Shown: positions 1 to 9,114, counted from the first letter of the stretch. The stretch: DNA of 64,000 bases from Narthecium ossifragum (GCA_963920575.1 OY986970.1:2374959-2438958), one strand, 5' to 3'. Notes: generated from the sequence alone by a model not told the origin. Made by a program: numbers and translations.

Positions 1-405
1 AACAGAAGAACACCACCGATTAGAGTAGAGGGCAGAGGTAAACCCCAAATAAGCAAAGCATACCTGCAAACATACATATGAAGCCTACCCGAATAGATCA
101 CAAGTAACAAAGTTAACCCAGAATTATTACCAGGTAAAACCTAATACTGCATGGCCAGAGTTTTGTTTGCATTTCATAATAGCGGAAGAACGTGGATCAA
201 CCGTAGCTTGACAATGAGATCAAACTTCCAACTAGTGTCACGAAACCCTATCCAGGAACACAAAACTAAACTCCAAACAAGAACAAAGCACGCAACAAAC
301 CCAGGGCCTTACCATGTCCCCTCAAGAACATATAACATCAAAAGTATGCCATATAACAAGAATCCAGAGGGAAGCACGAGTACAAGAACCAAGAAATGCA
401 CAGAC

Positions 406-721
406 CTCCAAAGGCCGAGCCGAATCCCTTGGCGCTCGAGTCTTCCGCTGCGCCGCCGTTTTCGACCCTGGGGCGCTTGGCCTCTGCGCTGCTGAAGAGC
501 CTGGCGGCGATCTCCTGCGCTCGCTGCTTCGCGAGCTGGATATCGTCAGCAGGAGGCGGCACGTTGTTATAGCCCGCCGGGACGGCCGCGGCGGCATCCA
601 GTGGGGGCGAGGTAGTTGGGCCAGCGGAAAACCCCGTGAGCCGGCGTGGGGGAGGCGTCGCGGAATCGTCGAGCTTGCGCTTGTTGTCGAGTCGAGAAGC
701 GATCAGAGAGTCGTCAGCCAT
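406..721 (-). CDS. KH-domain RNA-binding protein (FUBP-like), first exon only
   Basis: This is the first coding exon of a gene that runs off the left edge of the window. The ATG is at 719-721 and the exon ends at 406, before a GT donor at 404-405, leaving phase 1. The peptide begins MADDSLIASR and continues through KRKLDD, PPPRRLTGFSA, YNNVPPP, DDIQLAKQRAQEIAARL and AEAKRPRVENG. From memory, this is the conserved N-terminus of plant KH-domain proteins of the far-upstream-element-binding-protein type, which bind single-stranded RNA or DNA in the nucleus. The KH domains themselves would lie in later exons outside the window. The KRPR stretch could be part of a nuclear localisation signal. Bases 1-403 are read as intron 1. 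The family call rests on the N-terminal signature alone. Confidence 0.72.
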
Positions 722-964
722 TAGAGGAGAAGGGGGGAGTCGAACAGAAGAGAGAGGTATAGCAAGGGTCCAGAAACCCTAGCGCTCGGCTCCGATGCGA
801 GGAAGAGACAAGTGCGGTGGAAGGGCGGTGAGACTTGTGCTCCGGGAATGGCCTTCTTGATCGGTGATTGATGGGCTCCAGAGATAAGCTGAGATGGACC
901 CCACTGATAAGCTGAGATGGGCCCCCAGTGACAATATGAGAAACAGCTCTTATAGGGAGACTAT
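722..964 (-). promoter_or_regulatory. 5' leader and proximal promoter of the KH-domain gene
   Basis: On the minus strand this stretch is rich in CT runs, typical of a plant 5' leader, immediately before the ATG at 721. No clear TATA box is visible. The foldback element beginning near 965 caps the promoter, so only about 240 bp of native upstream sequence remains next to the gene. The transcription start cannot be set from sequence alone. Confidence 0.4.
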
Positions 965-1329
965 GGGCCCGTTTGGTACCCGGATTGGTTGTCCCTATCC
1001 GAGACCCAAACAGCCATTTTATCCTAAGATTCGAGTTATCCCGGGATTTCTAAATCCATGATTAGAATGAGGGGCTTGAGTGTAAAATGAGGTCTTGTGG
1101 GGGATTTTTATGTAAATTTTTAATCTAATTAATAAATAATTTCTAATTTGATTGGTTTGAATTGAGCTACTATTTATTTTATATTATTTTAATAATATAA
1201 AATTAAAATATTATTATTATATTAATATAAATGAGTCCGAATGGGGATGTATTGATGTGTATAACAATGCCACGTTATCATGCTATGTTATGTCGTGATG
1301 CGATCCTTTTTCACGTCCGCTAGAAAATG

Positions 1330-1472
1330 GATGTCACGTGTACGTCATCGATGGCCACGACGCCGGCAATAACACTTTCAACACCGCCGAGCCATACGAC
1401 CGGGTGGAGGACGGACGAGCATCGATGTTGACGATAGCGGAGGAGCGGGCGTCTGCTGGAGATGGCAAATAA
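1330..1472 (+). pseudogene. Kelch-repeat gene fragment captured in foldback copy A
   Basis: One frame reads HVYVIDGHDAGNNTFNTAEPYD and then RVEDGRASMLTIAEERASAGDGK before TAA at 1470-1472. The pattern VYV-x-GHD-x-(K/N)N-x-(L/F)-x-TAE-x-YD-x-VEDE-W fits a kelch blade of plant F-box/kelch-repeat proteins (SKIP20/KMD type), with the blade's tryptophan replaced. The stretch is GC-rich inside a very AT-rich element, which suggests it was captured from a host gene. It is too short to form a propeller and has no start codon or F-box. The homologous stretch in copy B differs by several substitutions. Confidence 0.5.
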
Positions 1473-2045
1473 GCATGCGTTGATATGAGAGAGATTAGCA
1501 GGAGGAGGCGTCGAACTGGTGGGGTGGTAATATTATACTTTAATTAATATCATATGTATTATCATATTATTAAGTAATTTATTAAAGCCAATGTGAATAT
1601 TTATGCATTATCATATTATTAATTCAAGTACATGTATTATTAATTTACTTTTCACCTTACCAATCCCTATTCTTATTCCACATTTTTCATCCAATATTAT
1701 TAATCTACTTTCCACCTCGCCAATCCCAAGTAATCATTATCTCCTTATCACTACTTTTCAACCAAATATTAAGGGGGTGTTTGGTTGCAAAGAGGGCTGG
1801 AGGAATGGAAAGTGGAGAGGAAACCTGGAGGAATGGAAAGCTGGTGGAATGGAAAATTATGGGTTTTAAGTCTGTTTGGTTGTTGTGGAATGAGGGTGGG
1901 AAAGCAGGATGGAAACTGTTTTCATCTGTTTGGTTGCAGTGAAAATGATGGTGGAAAGTGGGTGGGAATCAATTAATTCTGTTTGGTTGCAGTGGAAAGG
2001 ATGGTGGAATTTTTGGTGGAAAGTGGTGACTTAAATAGCAACAGC

Positions 2046-2185
2046 AATATTTTTCGAAATGACGAAATCGTCCATCTCAACAGCTATAAAACGGCTAGTT
2101 TTAAGGGCATTATGGCAATTTTTTTGAAATGACGAAATCGTCCATATCAACAGCTATAAAACGGCTAGTTTAAGGGCATTATGGT
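2046..2185 (+). repeat. Two direct copies of a 66-70 bp unit upstream of the plus-strand ORF
   Basis: The block ending CAGCTATAAAACGGCTAGTTT followed by AAGGGCATTATGG occurs twice in a row with only a few differences. It lies 110-250 bp before the ATG at 2296 and contains TATAAAA-like cores. It could be a duplicated promoter or a transposase-binding region. The function is inferred only from its position. Confidence 0.6.
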
Positions 2186-2210
2186 CTTTTCCACATGAGC
2201 TCCAAACCTT

Positions 2211-2217
2211 TATAAAT
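2211..2217 (+). promoter_or_regulatory. Possible TATA box for the plus-strand Harbinger ORF
   Basis: TATAAAT lies 85 bp before the ATG at 2296. A pyrimidine-rich leader ending TTCTTACAG follows and abuts that ATG. The leader looks like a splice acceptor, but no matching upstream donor is obvious. Confidence 0.35.
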
Positions 2218-2295
2218 TATAGCACCCTTCATTAGTTCATGTGTCTGCATCAACCCTTCCTCTCCCCTCTCATATATTTCTTATTTTTCTTACAG

Positions 2296-2604
2296 ATGGT
2301 AAGGCAGCTAGATGAAGAGGCACTCATTGCCTTGGAAGAGGAAGAAGAAGATTGTCGTCTTGCCCTAGAAGAAGAGGCCATCCGACATCGTCTCCTCCTC
2401 CACCAACGTGCTAATACGAACCGGATACTGCGTCGATGCCGCCGTCCAGAATCCTCAGTGATTGAGCCACCATCGCGTTTTGATGAACACATTTTAGCTC
2501 CGACTGTGGCTGACGAGCTCCGACGCCGACTCTTCCTTATTCGCGAGATACGAGCTTATCGCGAAAAAACCATCCGACCTCGCCGTCTATTTCTTATTCC
2601 GTAG
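2296..2604 (+). CDS. Uncharacterised charged 102-aa protein in the Harbinger element
   Basis: I do not recognise this protein. From ATG 2296 it encodes about 102 residues: an acidic segment (LDEEALIALEEEEED, LALEEEA) and then a strongly basic half (HRLLLHQR, RILRRCRRPE, ELRRRLFLIREIRAYREK, RPRR). The alternation of charged and leucine residues suggests helices, possibly a coiled coil. An in-frame ATG at 2239 would add 19 residues, but the sequence just before 2296 looks like a splice acceptor, so I prefer 2296. It lies outside the minus-strand transposase cluster and may have its own promoter. The acidic Leu/Glu start resembles N-termini of some plant Harbinger-type proteins, but this is not a firm match. 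It could be an accessory protein or a chance ORF. Confidence 0.4.
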   Translation: MVRQLDEEALIALEEEEEDCRLALEEEAIRHRLLLHQRANTNRILRRCRRPESSVIEPPSRFDEHILAPTVADELRRRLFLIREIRAYREKTIRPRRLFLIP

Positions 2605-2995
2605 ATTAATTTTTACTTATGGCGGTTTTTAATGTTTAAGATGCTTTTTGATTGATAGATTGAAATTGTAAGAATTTGGCTGTTGGCAAATTGAGACTCC
2701 AAGTGCTATGTTTTAAATTTTTAAACTGAGTATTTATAAGAATTTGGCTGTTGCAAAAAAAAAAAAATGGACAGCATTTCCTTTGTATTTATAAGTTGTG
2801 GACCCTGTACAAATTTAAGGAATACTCAATCTTTTTATAACAACATTAACAACCCAAATTATGTCATTTTACAAGTACAAATTTAAAAACAAAGATACAA
2901 TATATTTCTGAACTTTCAAATTACAAGGTCTTCGACTTTGTTCTCCTCACTTGTTTTAATCTGGACTCAATACTTTGAATTAGATAACAATAGCC
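2605..2995. other. AT-rich spacer after the plus-strand ORF
   Basis: Apart from an A-run near 2755 I see no gene, hairpin or repeat here. It may hold the 3' end of the plus-strand transcript unit. Confidence 0.3.
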
Positions 2996-3785
2996 TCAGC
3001 TAAATATCATCATAGGTCGTGCCTCATCACTTCCCTTGTGCCTCATCTCCCGTGCAACAAAATCAATACGAAAGCATAGGTTCCAAAGAATACGAAAAAA
3101 TCAAAGCTAACATAGCCTCAGAACAGAAGAGGGTTGCCTACGAGAGGGCAGCCAAACTCCATAGCCGCAGCTAATTTCATCATAGGCTGTGCCTCATCAC
3201 TTCCCATGTTCCTCATCTCTCGAGCAACGAAATAAGTACGAAACACGACTCAACATCATCATCGCCAAAGTTTACAAAAAAAATAATATAATCATGTCAT
3301 CATCATTGCCCCTCAACAAACCCGCATAGATAAAACAAAAGGGCAGCCAACAAGAGGGTTGCCTACAAGAGGGCAGCCAAACTCAGGGGCAACCAACATA
3401 AATAGAACCAACATGTAGCAAACCATCATTACCCAATCATAGCAAATACATAGCAAGCCATCATCATTGCCCTTTAACTAACCGACGTAGATAAAGCCAA
3501 CATCATCATCGCCAAATATTTCAAAAAAACAATATAAACATGTCATCATCATTGCCCCTCAACAAACCGGCATAGATAAAACAAAAGGGCAGCCAACAAG
3601 AGGGCAGCCAAACTCAGTGGCAACCAACATAGATAGAACCAACATGTAGCAAACCATCATTACCCAATCATAACAAATACATAGCAAGCCATCATCATTG
3701 CCCTTTAACAAACCGACGTAGATAAAGCCAACATGTACCAAACCATCATTACCCAATCATAGCAAATACATAGCAACTTAATTGT
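2996..3785. repeat. Degenerate tandem array, unit about 245 bp
   Basis: The phrase CATCATCATTGCCCCTCAAC recurs at about 3297 and 3544. It is followed each time by AAAGGGCAGCCAACAAGAGGG and then CCAACATGTAGCAAACCATC. Shorter blocks with GAGGGCAGCCAAACTC recur further left. The array lies just downstream (minus sense) of the small RNase H1-N gene. A minus-strand frame stays open through part of it (3559-3756), but its composition follows the repeat, so I do not call a gene. Confidence 0.65.
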
Positions 3786-3875
3786 AACAACAAGACATGC
3801 TTCAAACATATGAATTGTACTTGTTTAGCCCTACATACCAGCCCATTAAATGTTTGGATTTAAAACCAAACTTAA

Positions 3876-4211
3876 TCAACTTGTGAAGTGCAGCAGTAGG
3901 GTAATCAGAAACATAGTGAGCAGCAAAGCTGAAAGTGCAAATCCAGCATAGTACCATACGTTACCATTTCTGGTAACTTTGGGGCATTTAACTTCGAAGT
4001 CATGGGCCTCATAGTCCTTAGTCGTATTCTTGGTTGCTTCATAGCATACTTTATGACCATTAAAGTGTCGGTCATAGGCCTCATATGCCTCGGCGTTATT
4101 CTTGAAGGATTCATAGCACGCACCCTTGAATTTGTTGACATGTGCGAAACATTGAGGCCAAGAAGTATAGACCCCAGGCTGACGGCCAGCATAGACAACA
4201 TAATATTTCAT
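3876..4211 (-). CDS. RNase H1 N-terminal (viroplasmin-like) domain protein with C-terminal membrane helix
   Basis: This is a 111-residue protein from ATG at 4209-4211 with a stop at 3876-3878. Residues 1-45 read KYYVVYAGRQPGVYTSW, QCFAHVNKFKGACYESF and EAYEAY. This is the hallmark pattern of the RNase H1 N-terminal hybrid-binding domain, also found in caulimovirus viroplasmin, which binds RNA-DNA hybrids or double-stranded RNA. A charged linker follows. Residues about 86-108 form a hydrophobic stretch (WYYAGFALSALLLTMFLITLLL) consistent with one membrane span. There is no RNase H catalytic core. A TTATTTCAG acceptor-like site 13 bp before the ATG suggests a 5' leader exon. It lies next to the transposase cluster, same strand, inside the Harbinger termini. 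A host origin with capture is more likely than a viral one. Its role is unknown. Confidence 0.7.
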   Translation of the reverse strand: MKYYVVYAGRQPGVYTSWPQCFAHVNKFKGACYESFKNNAEAYEAYDRHFNGHKVCYEATKNTTKDYEAHDFEVKCPKVTRNGNVWYYAGFALSALLLTMFLITLLLHFTS

Positions 4212-4346
4212 GGTTCAAAATCCTGAAATAAGTTAAGCTTACATCAACCGAAGCATATCAAAACGCCCAAAATTTAGTTGATGTTCAATACGCATATTCA
4301 AAATAGTTAAAATTCAGACGAAATAGTTCAAGTACTATAAGGCATC

Positions 4347-4920
4347 CTACGGGTTCGCAGCGAACCAACGCACAAGCCATGCCGCCCGCATTTCCTCATC
4401 TCTTCCAATGAAAGCGCGATCCAATACCTCATTCATCAGGAGATATTCGTACGCCCTATCAAGTTCTTCCTTGGGGAACCCCGGCACTCCCATGACAACA
4501 ACAGAGAGTTTAGCCTCCATGGCCGTCGTATTGGCTGCCAATGTAGCCGCCATACTAGACATTACGTCTTTTAGCTCCCTCACAACTGACACGAGGGCAT
4601 CGTCCCTATTTTCCCTACGCCTGTTACATGGCGGTTGTTGTGCCGACCTAGGCAAATTATCAGATGGTTGTGTGCTCAAAGGCGTACTAGGAGGGGTCAT
4701 GGGTGGTGGCTCATGCACACCCTCCCTCTCTTGCGTAACGCCCCCTAGTGGTACTTGAGAATCATCATCGAGGTCGACGTGGTTGTCTTCTTCAACGTTC
4801 TGTTCATCAAACGTACTTGTAGCATGACTCCCAGTAGCCGATTCATCCCCACAACAAATAATCATAAGGTCAAGGTGATGGATTTGAGTGTTCAAGATTT
4901 GCTTCGCTTCAGGATTAGTC
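4347..4920 (-). pseudogene. Harbinger partner ORF (Myb/SANT-like) C-terminal remnant
   Basis: A splice acceptor (GTGCTTAG at about 4921) opens an exon reading TNPEAKQILNTQIHHLDL, then DESATGSHATSTFDE, an acidic/Pro-rich linker and a helical C-terminus (EELDRAYEYLLMNEVLDRAF to a stop at 4347). The NPEAK and ATGSHA motifs plus the helical tail match the C-terminal half of plant Harbinger ORF1-type proteins, whose N-terminal Myb/SANT domain helps bind the element's ends. No exon encoding that domain exists upstream, because the transposase stop is already at 5076. The gene has therefore lost its DNA-binding half, or its first exon. The ATG at 5006 lies in what should be intron and is not a credible start. 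Confidence 0.6.
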
Positions 4921-5075
4921 CTAAGCACATGTAAGGAAAAGAAACATTTAACGAACAACAAATTGATGACTGAAAGCATAATAATAATAGTACTCATGTC
5001 TAACACGAAAACACATAGTAGTACTCATACAAACAAGCAAAAGCATAATAGTACTCATACAAACATAACTACAAA

Positions 5076-6331
5076 TCATTCCATCATTGGTGAATGGTTA
5101 TAATCTTCCCACATCAGATTTGCAATTTCATCTCGGAGATTGAGCCACGTAGCTTGGTCTTGATGTTGTTGATGTGTTGTTTGACTACGTGGCATGGGCG
5201 GGGCATCATCATCATTTTCATCGCCAGCAGGAAGTGGTTCACATGCGACACTATCATTTGGTGTCCTATCGATGATGAAATTATGAAGAAGGCAACATGC
5301 GTGGACTAATTTCACCTGCGTCTTCAATGGGAAGAAAGGATGGGACGCTAAGATCTTGAAGCGGTTCTTCAAGAGCCCAAAAGCTCTCTCGATGCCTGAG
5401 CGAAGGGAAGAATGTCGAAGATTGAACAACTCTTTGCAATTCAAGGGTGGGCGGTTACTATACTCCTTGACATGGTATTGTACACCTCTATAAGGTGCGA
5501 TAAATCCAGGGCTGGTAGGATAGCCGGCGTCGACAAGGTAGTATTTGCCTATAATTGAAGATAGGATAATAAGGACTACTTGGTACGTGATATTGATATA
5601 GTAGGAACGTATAGTTGGTTAATCTGATACCTTCTATTGTTTTCAATCTGCACGGTGGAGGACGCTGAAGAGCATCTTTAAGTACTGTATAGTCATTGGC
5701 GGACCCTTCCCAACCGGCTAGTACATAGGTGAATCGCATGTCCGGGGTGACAGCTGTCAAAACATTTTGTGTGATTCCTTTGCGGCCACGAAATCTAAGC
5801 GCTAGTTCCGGTGGGACCGTTGCATCTATGTGTGTACCGTCGATTAGGCCAATACAGTTCTACGCAAAAAAGACGAAAGGATCATAACGATGTAATGTAT
5901 TATGTGTGGTGGTTGGCAACAATATAATACATGGAAGTGACGATAGTTAGGGTTCTCGGCTATTTTTGGATGTGTTGCCGACCCGGGTTAACGCATATAT
6001 TGCTCGCGGAGCCGACATACTGCATTCAACACACGGTTGAAGTAACGACTCACCCGACAAATGGAATTCAGCTCGCATGACGGAATTCTTGGTGTTGTGC
6101 CCAACTATGTGCAAAAATATGCACAGCTGTTCCTCGATCGACATGTTGTCGGACTCATCCAACCAGCGATTCGTCCTCATTATATGTGCTAAGTCGCCTA
6201 GCACATCTAAGTCCATTCTTATATACGAGACACAATAATCGCGTCCCATTCTTGTAACCCTCTCCAAATGTGACCGTCTACCGTCGATTCTAACTTGATG
6301 CGGGAATTCGAGACTCGACGAATGATACCCT
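5076..6331 (-). pseudogene. PIF/Harbinger DDE transposase (HARBI1/ALP1-like), inactivated
   Basis: Three exons can be traced: about 6331-5932, 5859-5631 and 5548-5076. They are joined across short introns (5860-5931 region and 5549-5630) with good GT/AG borders. The catalytic triad is present: Asp in GLIDGTHIDA (codon 5839-5841), Asp in YYLVDAGYP (exon 3) and Glu in GIERAFGLLKNRF. N-terminal helices read MSIEEQLCIFLHIVGHNTKN. Two lesions break the first exon. A frameshift near 6045-6052 separates LSGES from RYFNRVLNAVCRL, and a TAA at 5988-5990 replaces the expected Gln after REQYMR. Everything downstream is intact. The start codon is not identified. The family product cuts and pastes elements with 3-bp duplications, which agrees with the TAA flanks. 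Confidence 0.85.
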
Positions 6332-6740
6332 AATCATTTGTGTACACAAACAATAATGACAACCAATGCAACATGTTGCAGCATTGTCATTAGTGCTTGG
6401 TCATCCATCTACGTTAAACAAGCACGGACAGAAGATTGGAACATACATAAGTTGGGCTCAGGACAAAAATTCTCATACAGCAAATTAGGAGCAGCATCCG
6501 AAGAAAATCAACATTTAAATGAGATAAAAGAGGCAACATGTTACTGAGTGATTGTTTTCAATAGGCAATTAAGATGTCTTAAGTGACAGTGTAATTGATG
6601 CATAATGGCAACTAAGATTTCTTCATAAAAACAACCACTACCATAAAAGTAACAAATTAATTAGAAAAACATCATCACAGTAACATTGACAACGAAACTG
6701 AAAGGTAGCAATCACATGACACCCTGTTTAGCAAATCCAT
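6332..6740. other. Region upstream of the transposase, no feature seen
   Basis: This AT-rich sequence should hold the transposase 5' exon or promoter. A short plus-strand ORF (6338-6547) has no recognisable content. I see no TATA box I would trust. Confidence 0.3.
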
Positions 6741-7560
6741 AAAAGCAAACAATTAACAAGCTAAAGCCAACTCAGTTATAGGGCTCAGATATAGGCAGAG
6801 CAACAACAAAGCCAACATACTAGGGCTCAGAAGCAATACTACTCATATAAGATCAGATTGTTCACAAAAAAGCAAAGGGAATGCAATCCAAGAACAGCAA
6901 CAACACCGAAATCCTCACAGGGCTCAGATACAGGCAGAGCAAGAACAAAACCAACATAATAGGGCTCAGAAGCAATACTAATAATCATAGAAGATCAAAT
7001 GGTTCACCAAAAAAGCAAATGGAATGGAATCCAAGAACAGCAACAACACCGAAATCCTCACAGGGCTCAGATATAGGGCTCAGATATAGGCAGAGCAACA
7101 ACAAAGCCAACATACTAAGGCTCAGATTTGCAATAGTACTCATAAAAGATCATATTGTTTACAAAAAAGCAAAGGGAATGCAATCCAAGAACAGCAACAA
7201 CACCGAAATCCTCACAGGGCTCAGATATAGGCAGAGCAAGAACAAAACCAACATAATAGGGCTCAGAAGCAATACTAATAATCATAGAAGATCAAATGGT
7301 TCACCAAAAAAGCAAACGGAATGGAATCCAAGAACAGCAACAACACCGAAATCCTCACAGGGCTCAGATATAGGGCTCAGATATAGGCAGAGCAACAACA
7401 AAGCCAACATACTAGGGCTCAGATTTGCAATAGTACTCATAGAAGATCATATTGTTCACAAAAAAACAAACGAAATGGAATCCAAGAACAGCAACAACAC
7501 CGAAATCCTCACAGGGCTCAGATATAGGCAGAGCAAGAACAAAACCAACATAATAGGGCA
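6740..7560. repeat. Higher-order tandem array, 142/155 bp alternating units
   Basis: The anchor CAACAACACCGAAATCCTC occurs at about 6898, 7040, 7195, 7338 and 7493, giving alternating spacings near 142 and 155 bp. Type-a units contain AGCAATACTAATAATCATAG. Type-b units contain a doubled GGGCTCAGATATA and TTTGCAATAGTACTCATA. The a-b pair of about 297 bp is therefore the true repeat, present roughly 2.5 times. A long plus-strand frame (6881-7756) is a by-product of the repeat. Confidence 0.8.
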
Positions 7561-7689
7561 CATCAACAACATCATGGGGGATCAGAAATGCGAGCATCAT
7601 TGGGGATCAGAGGCAATACATCATGGGGGATCAGAGGCAAAAAGGGATCAGAAGAGTCTTGGCAAACATACCAGACAGACCAACCAAAC

Positions 7690-8175
7690 CCTCACAGCTT
7701 CGCGCCGTCGAGGAGAGGAGGGAGAGTCGGGAGACTCGAGCTGCAGGGGAGAGTGATGGAGAGAGAGCCCCAAACCCTCAAAGCTTTGCGCCGTCGAGGA
7801 GAGGAGGGAGAGCCGGGAGACTCGAGCCGCAGGGGAGAGGATGGAGAGAGAGCTCCAAACCCTCAAAGCTTCGCGCCGTCGAGGAGAGGAGGGAGAGCCG
7901 GGAGACTCGAGCCGCAGGGGAGAGTGATGGAGAGGGAGCTCCAAACCCTCAAAGCTTCGCGCCGTCGAGGAGAGGAGGGAGAGCAGGGAGACTCGAGCCG
8001 CAGGGGAGAGGATGGAGAGAGAACTCCAAACCCTCACAGCTTCGCGCCGTCGAGGAGAGGAGGGAGGGCCGGGAGACTCGAGCCGCAGGGGAGAGTGATG
8101 GAGAGGGAGCTCCAAACCCTCAAAGCTCCGCGCCGTCGAGGAGAGGAGGGAGAGCCGGGAGACGCGAGGATAGGA
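7690..8175. repeat. GC-rich 86-bp tandem repeats near the right Harbinger end
   Basis: The anchor CGCGCCGTCGAGGAGAGGAG recurs with small changes at intervals of about 86 bp (near 7698, 7784, 7870, 7956, 8041 and 8127), making nearly six units. All frames stay largely open because 86 is not a multiple of three and the unit lacks stops. The overlapping Arg/Gly/Glu-rich ORFs are therefore not evidence of a protein. The array sits between the transposase promoter side and the right terminal repeat. Confidence 0.8.
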
Positions 8176-9114
8176 TGGAGAGCGACCAAACCCTAGGCGA
8201 CGAGAGTATCGGGTTGGGGAGATAGATATCGGGCGTGTGATGGAATTATTCCATCACTTAAAGTTCCCTTCCCACCCATTCTTACTGTTTCCACCAATAT
8301 TTTGGGTGGAAACATTTGGGTGAAAAATGCTGTTTTTGGTGGAATGGTGGAAATGTTTCCACCGTTTCCCACCCCAACCAAACATAAGGAAACTGGGTGG
8401 AATGGTGGAAACATTCCCATTCCACCAGCATTTCCACTGTAACCAAACACCCCCTAAAGTGAGATAAATTTTATCCCACAACTTATCCTATGTTACTAAT
8501 CCCTATCCCCTCTATTCCCGGAATAGACTATCACTATTCTTATTCCACATTTTTCATCCAATATTATTAATTTACTTTTCACCTCACAAATCCCAAGTAA
8601 TCATTATCTCCTTATCGCTACTTTTCAACCAAACATTAAAGTGGGATAAATTTTATCCCACAACTTATCCTATGTTACTAATCCCTATCCCCTCTATTTC
8701 CGGAATAGACTATCCCACAACCAAACGAAGCCATAAGCGCCCGTTTGGTCCCGGAATAAGGGTAACCAATCCCGAAATAAGAACCAAACAACCATTTTAT
8801 CATGGGATAGGAATCCCAGGATAAGAGTTATTCCGGGATTCCTAAACCCAGGATTGGAATGAGGGACTTGAGTGTAAAATGGGGTCTTGCAGGGGGGTTT
8901 ATGTAAAATTTTAATCTAATTAATGAATAATTTCTAATTTGATTGGTTTGAATTGAGCTACTATTTTTATTTTATATTATTTTAATAATATAAATTAAAA
9001 ATATTATTATTATATTAATATAAATGGGTCCGCATGGGGATGCATTGATCTGTATAAAATCATGTCACGCTATCATGCTATGTCATGTGGTGATGCGATC
9101 ATTTTTCGCGTCCA

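Larger units (their letters stand above)
1773..8454 (-). mobile_element. PIF/Harbinger DNA transposon with a TAA target duplication
   Basis: The left terminus is GGGGGTGTTTGGTTGCA (1773-1789) and the right terminus is TGTAACCAAACACCCCC (8438-8454), an inverted repeat with one mismatch. Both are flanked by TAA (1770-1772 and 8455-8457), the 3-bp target duplication typical of PIF/Harbinger. Subterminal GGTGGAATGG-type repeats lie inside both ends. On the minus strand it carries a transposase with DDE motifs (5076-6331), a partner-ORF remnant (4347-4920) and a small gene with an RNase H1 N-terminal domain (3876-4211). A plus-strand ORF (2296-2604) lies near the left end. Two long repeat arrays fill 6.7-8.2 kb. 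At 6.7 kb it is long for the superfamily. Transposase lesions make it presently non-autonomous. Confidence 0.9.
965..8732. mobile_element. AT-rich foldback element, copy A, split by the Harbinger insertion
   Basis: The left end reads GGGCCCGTTTGGTACCCGG. The right end, just before 8733, reads ACAACCAAACGAAGCC, giving an imperfect inverted pair built around CGTTTGGT. The body (965-1769 and 8455-8732) is AT-rich and matches copy B at 8737-9935 almost base for base in long stretches, for example the AATTTTAATCTAATTAAT region. The Harbinger element at 1773-8454 interrupts it. About 120 bp next to the right break (8532-8710) repeats sequence that lies on both sides of the insertion. No transposase is encoded, so it is non-autonomous. 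The ends resemble several plant MITE classes. I cannot fix the superfamily because I see no clean target duplication. Confidence 0.6.

Noticed and set aside
3876..4211. Endogenous caulimovirus remnant because of the viroplasmin-like domain
   Set aside because: No movement, coat, protease or reverse-transcriptase sequence of that type is nearby. The same domain is native to RNase H1, and the ORF sits within Harbinger ends.
6881..7756. A 291-aa repetitive plus-strand ORF
   Set aside because: It follows the 142/155-bp repeat array exactly. The translation just mirrors the repeat.
6740..8175. CRISPR-like direct repeats
   Set aside because: Units are long and contiguous without unique spacers, and the genome is eukaryotic.
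7588..8225. Overlapping Arg/Gly-rich ORFs of about 200 aa
   Set aside because: They arise from the 86-bp repeat, which is open in several frames and has no independent coding signal.
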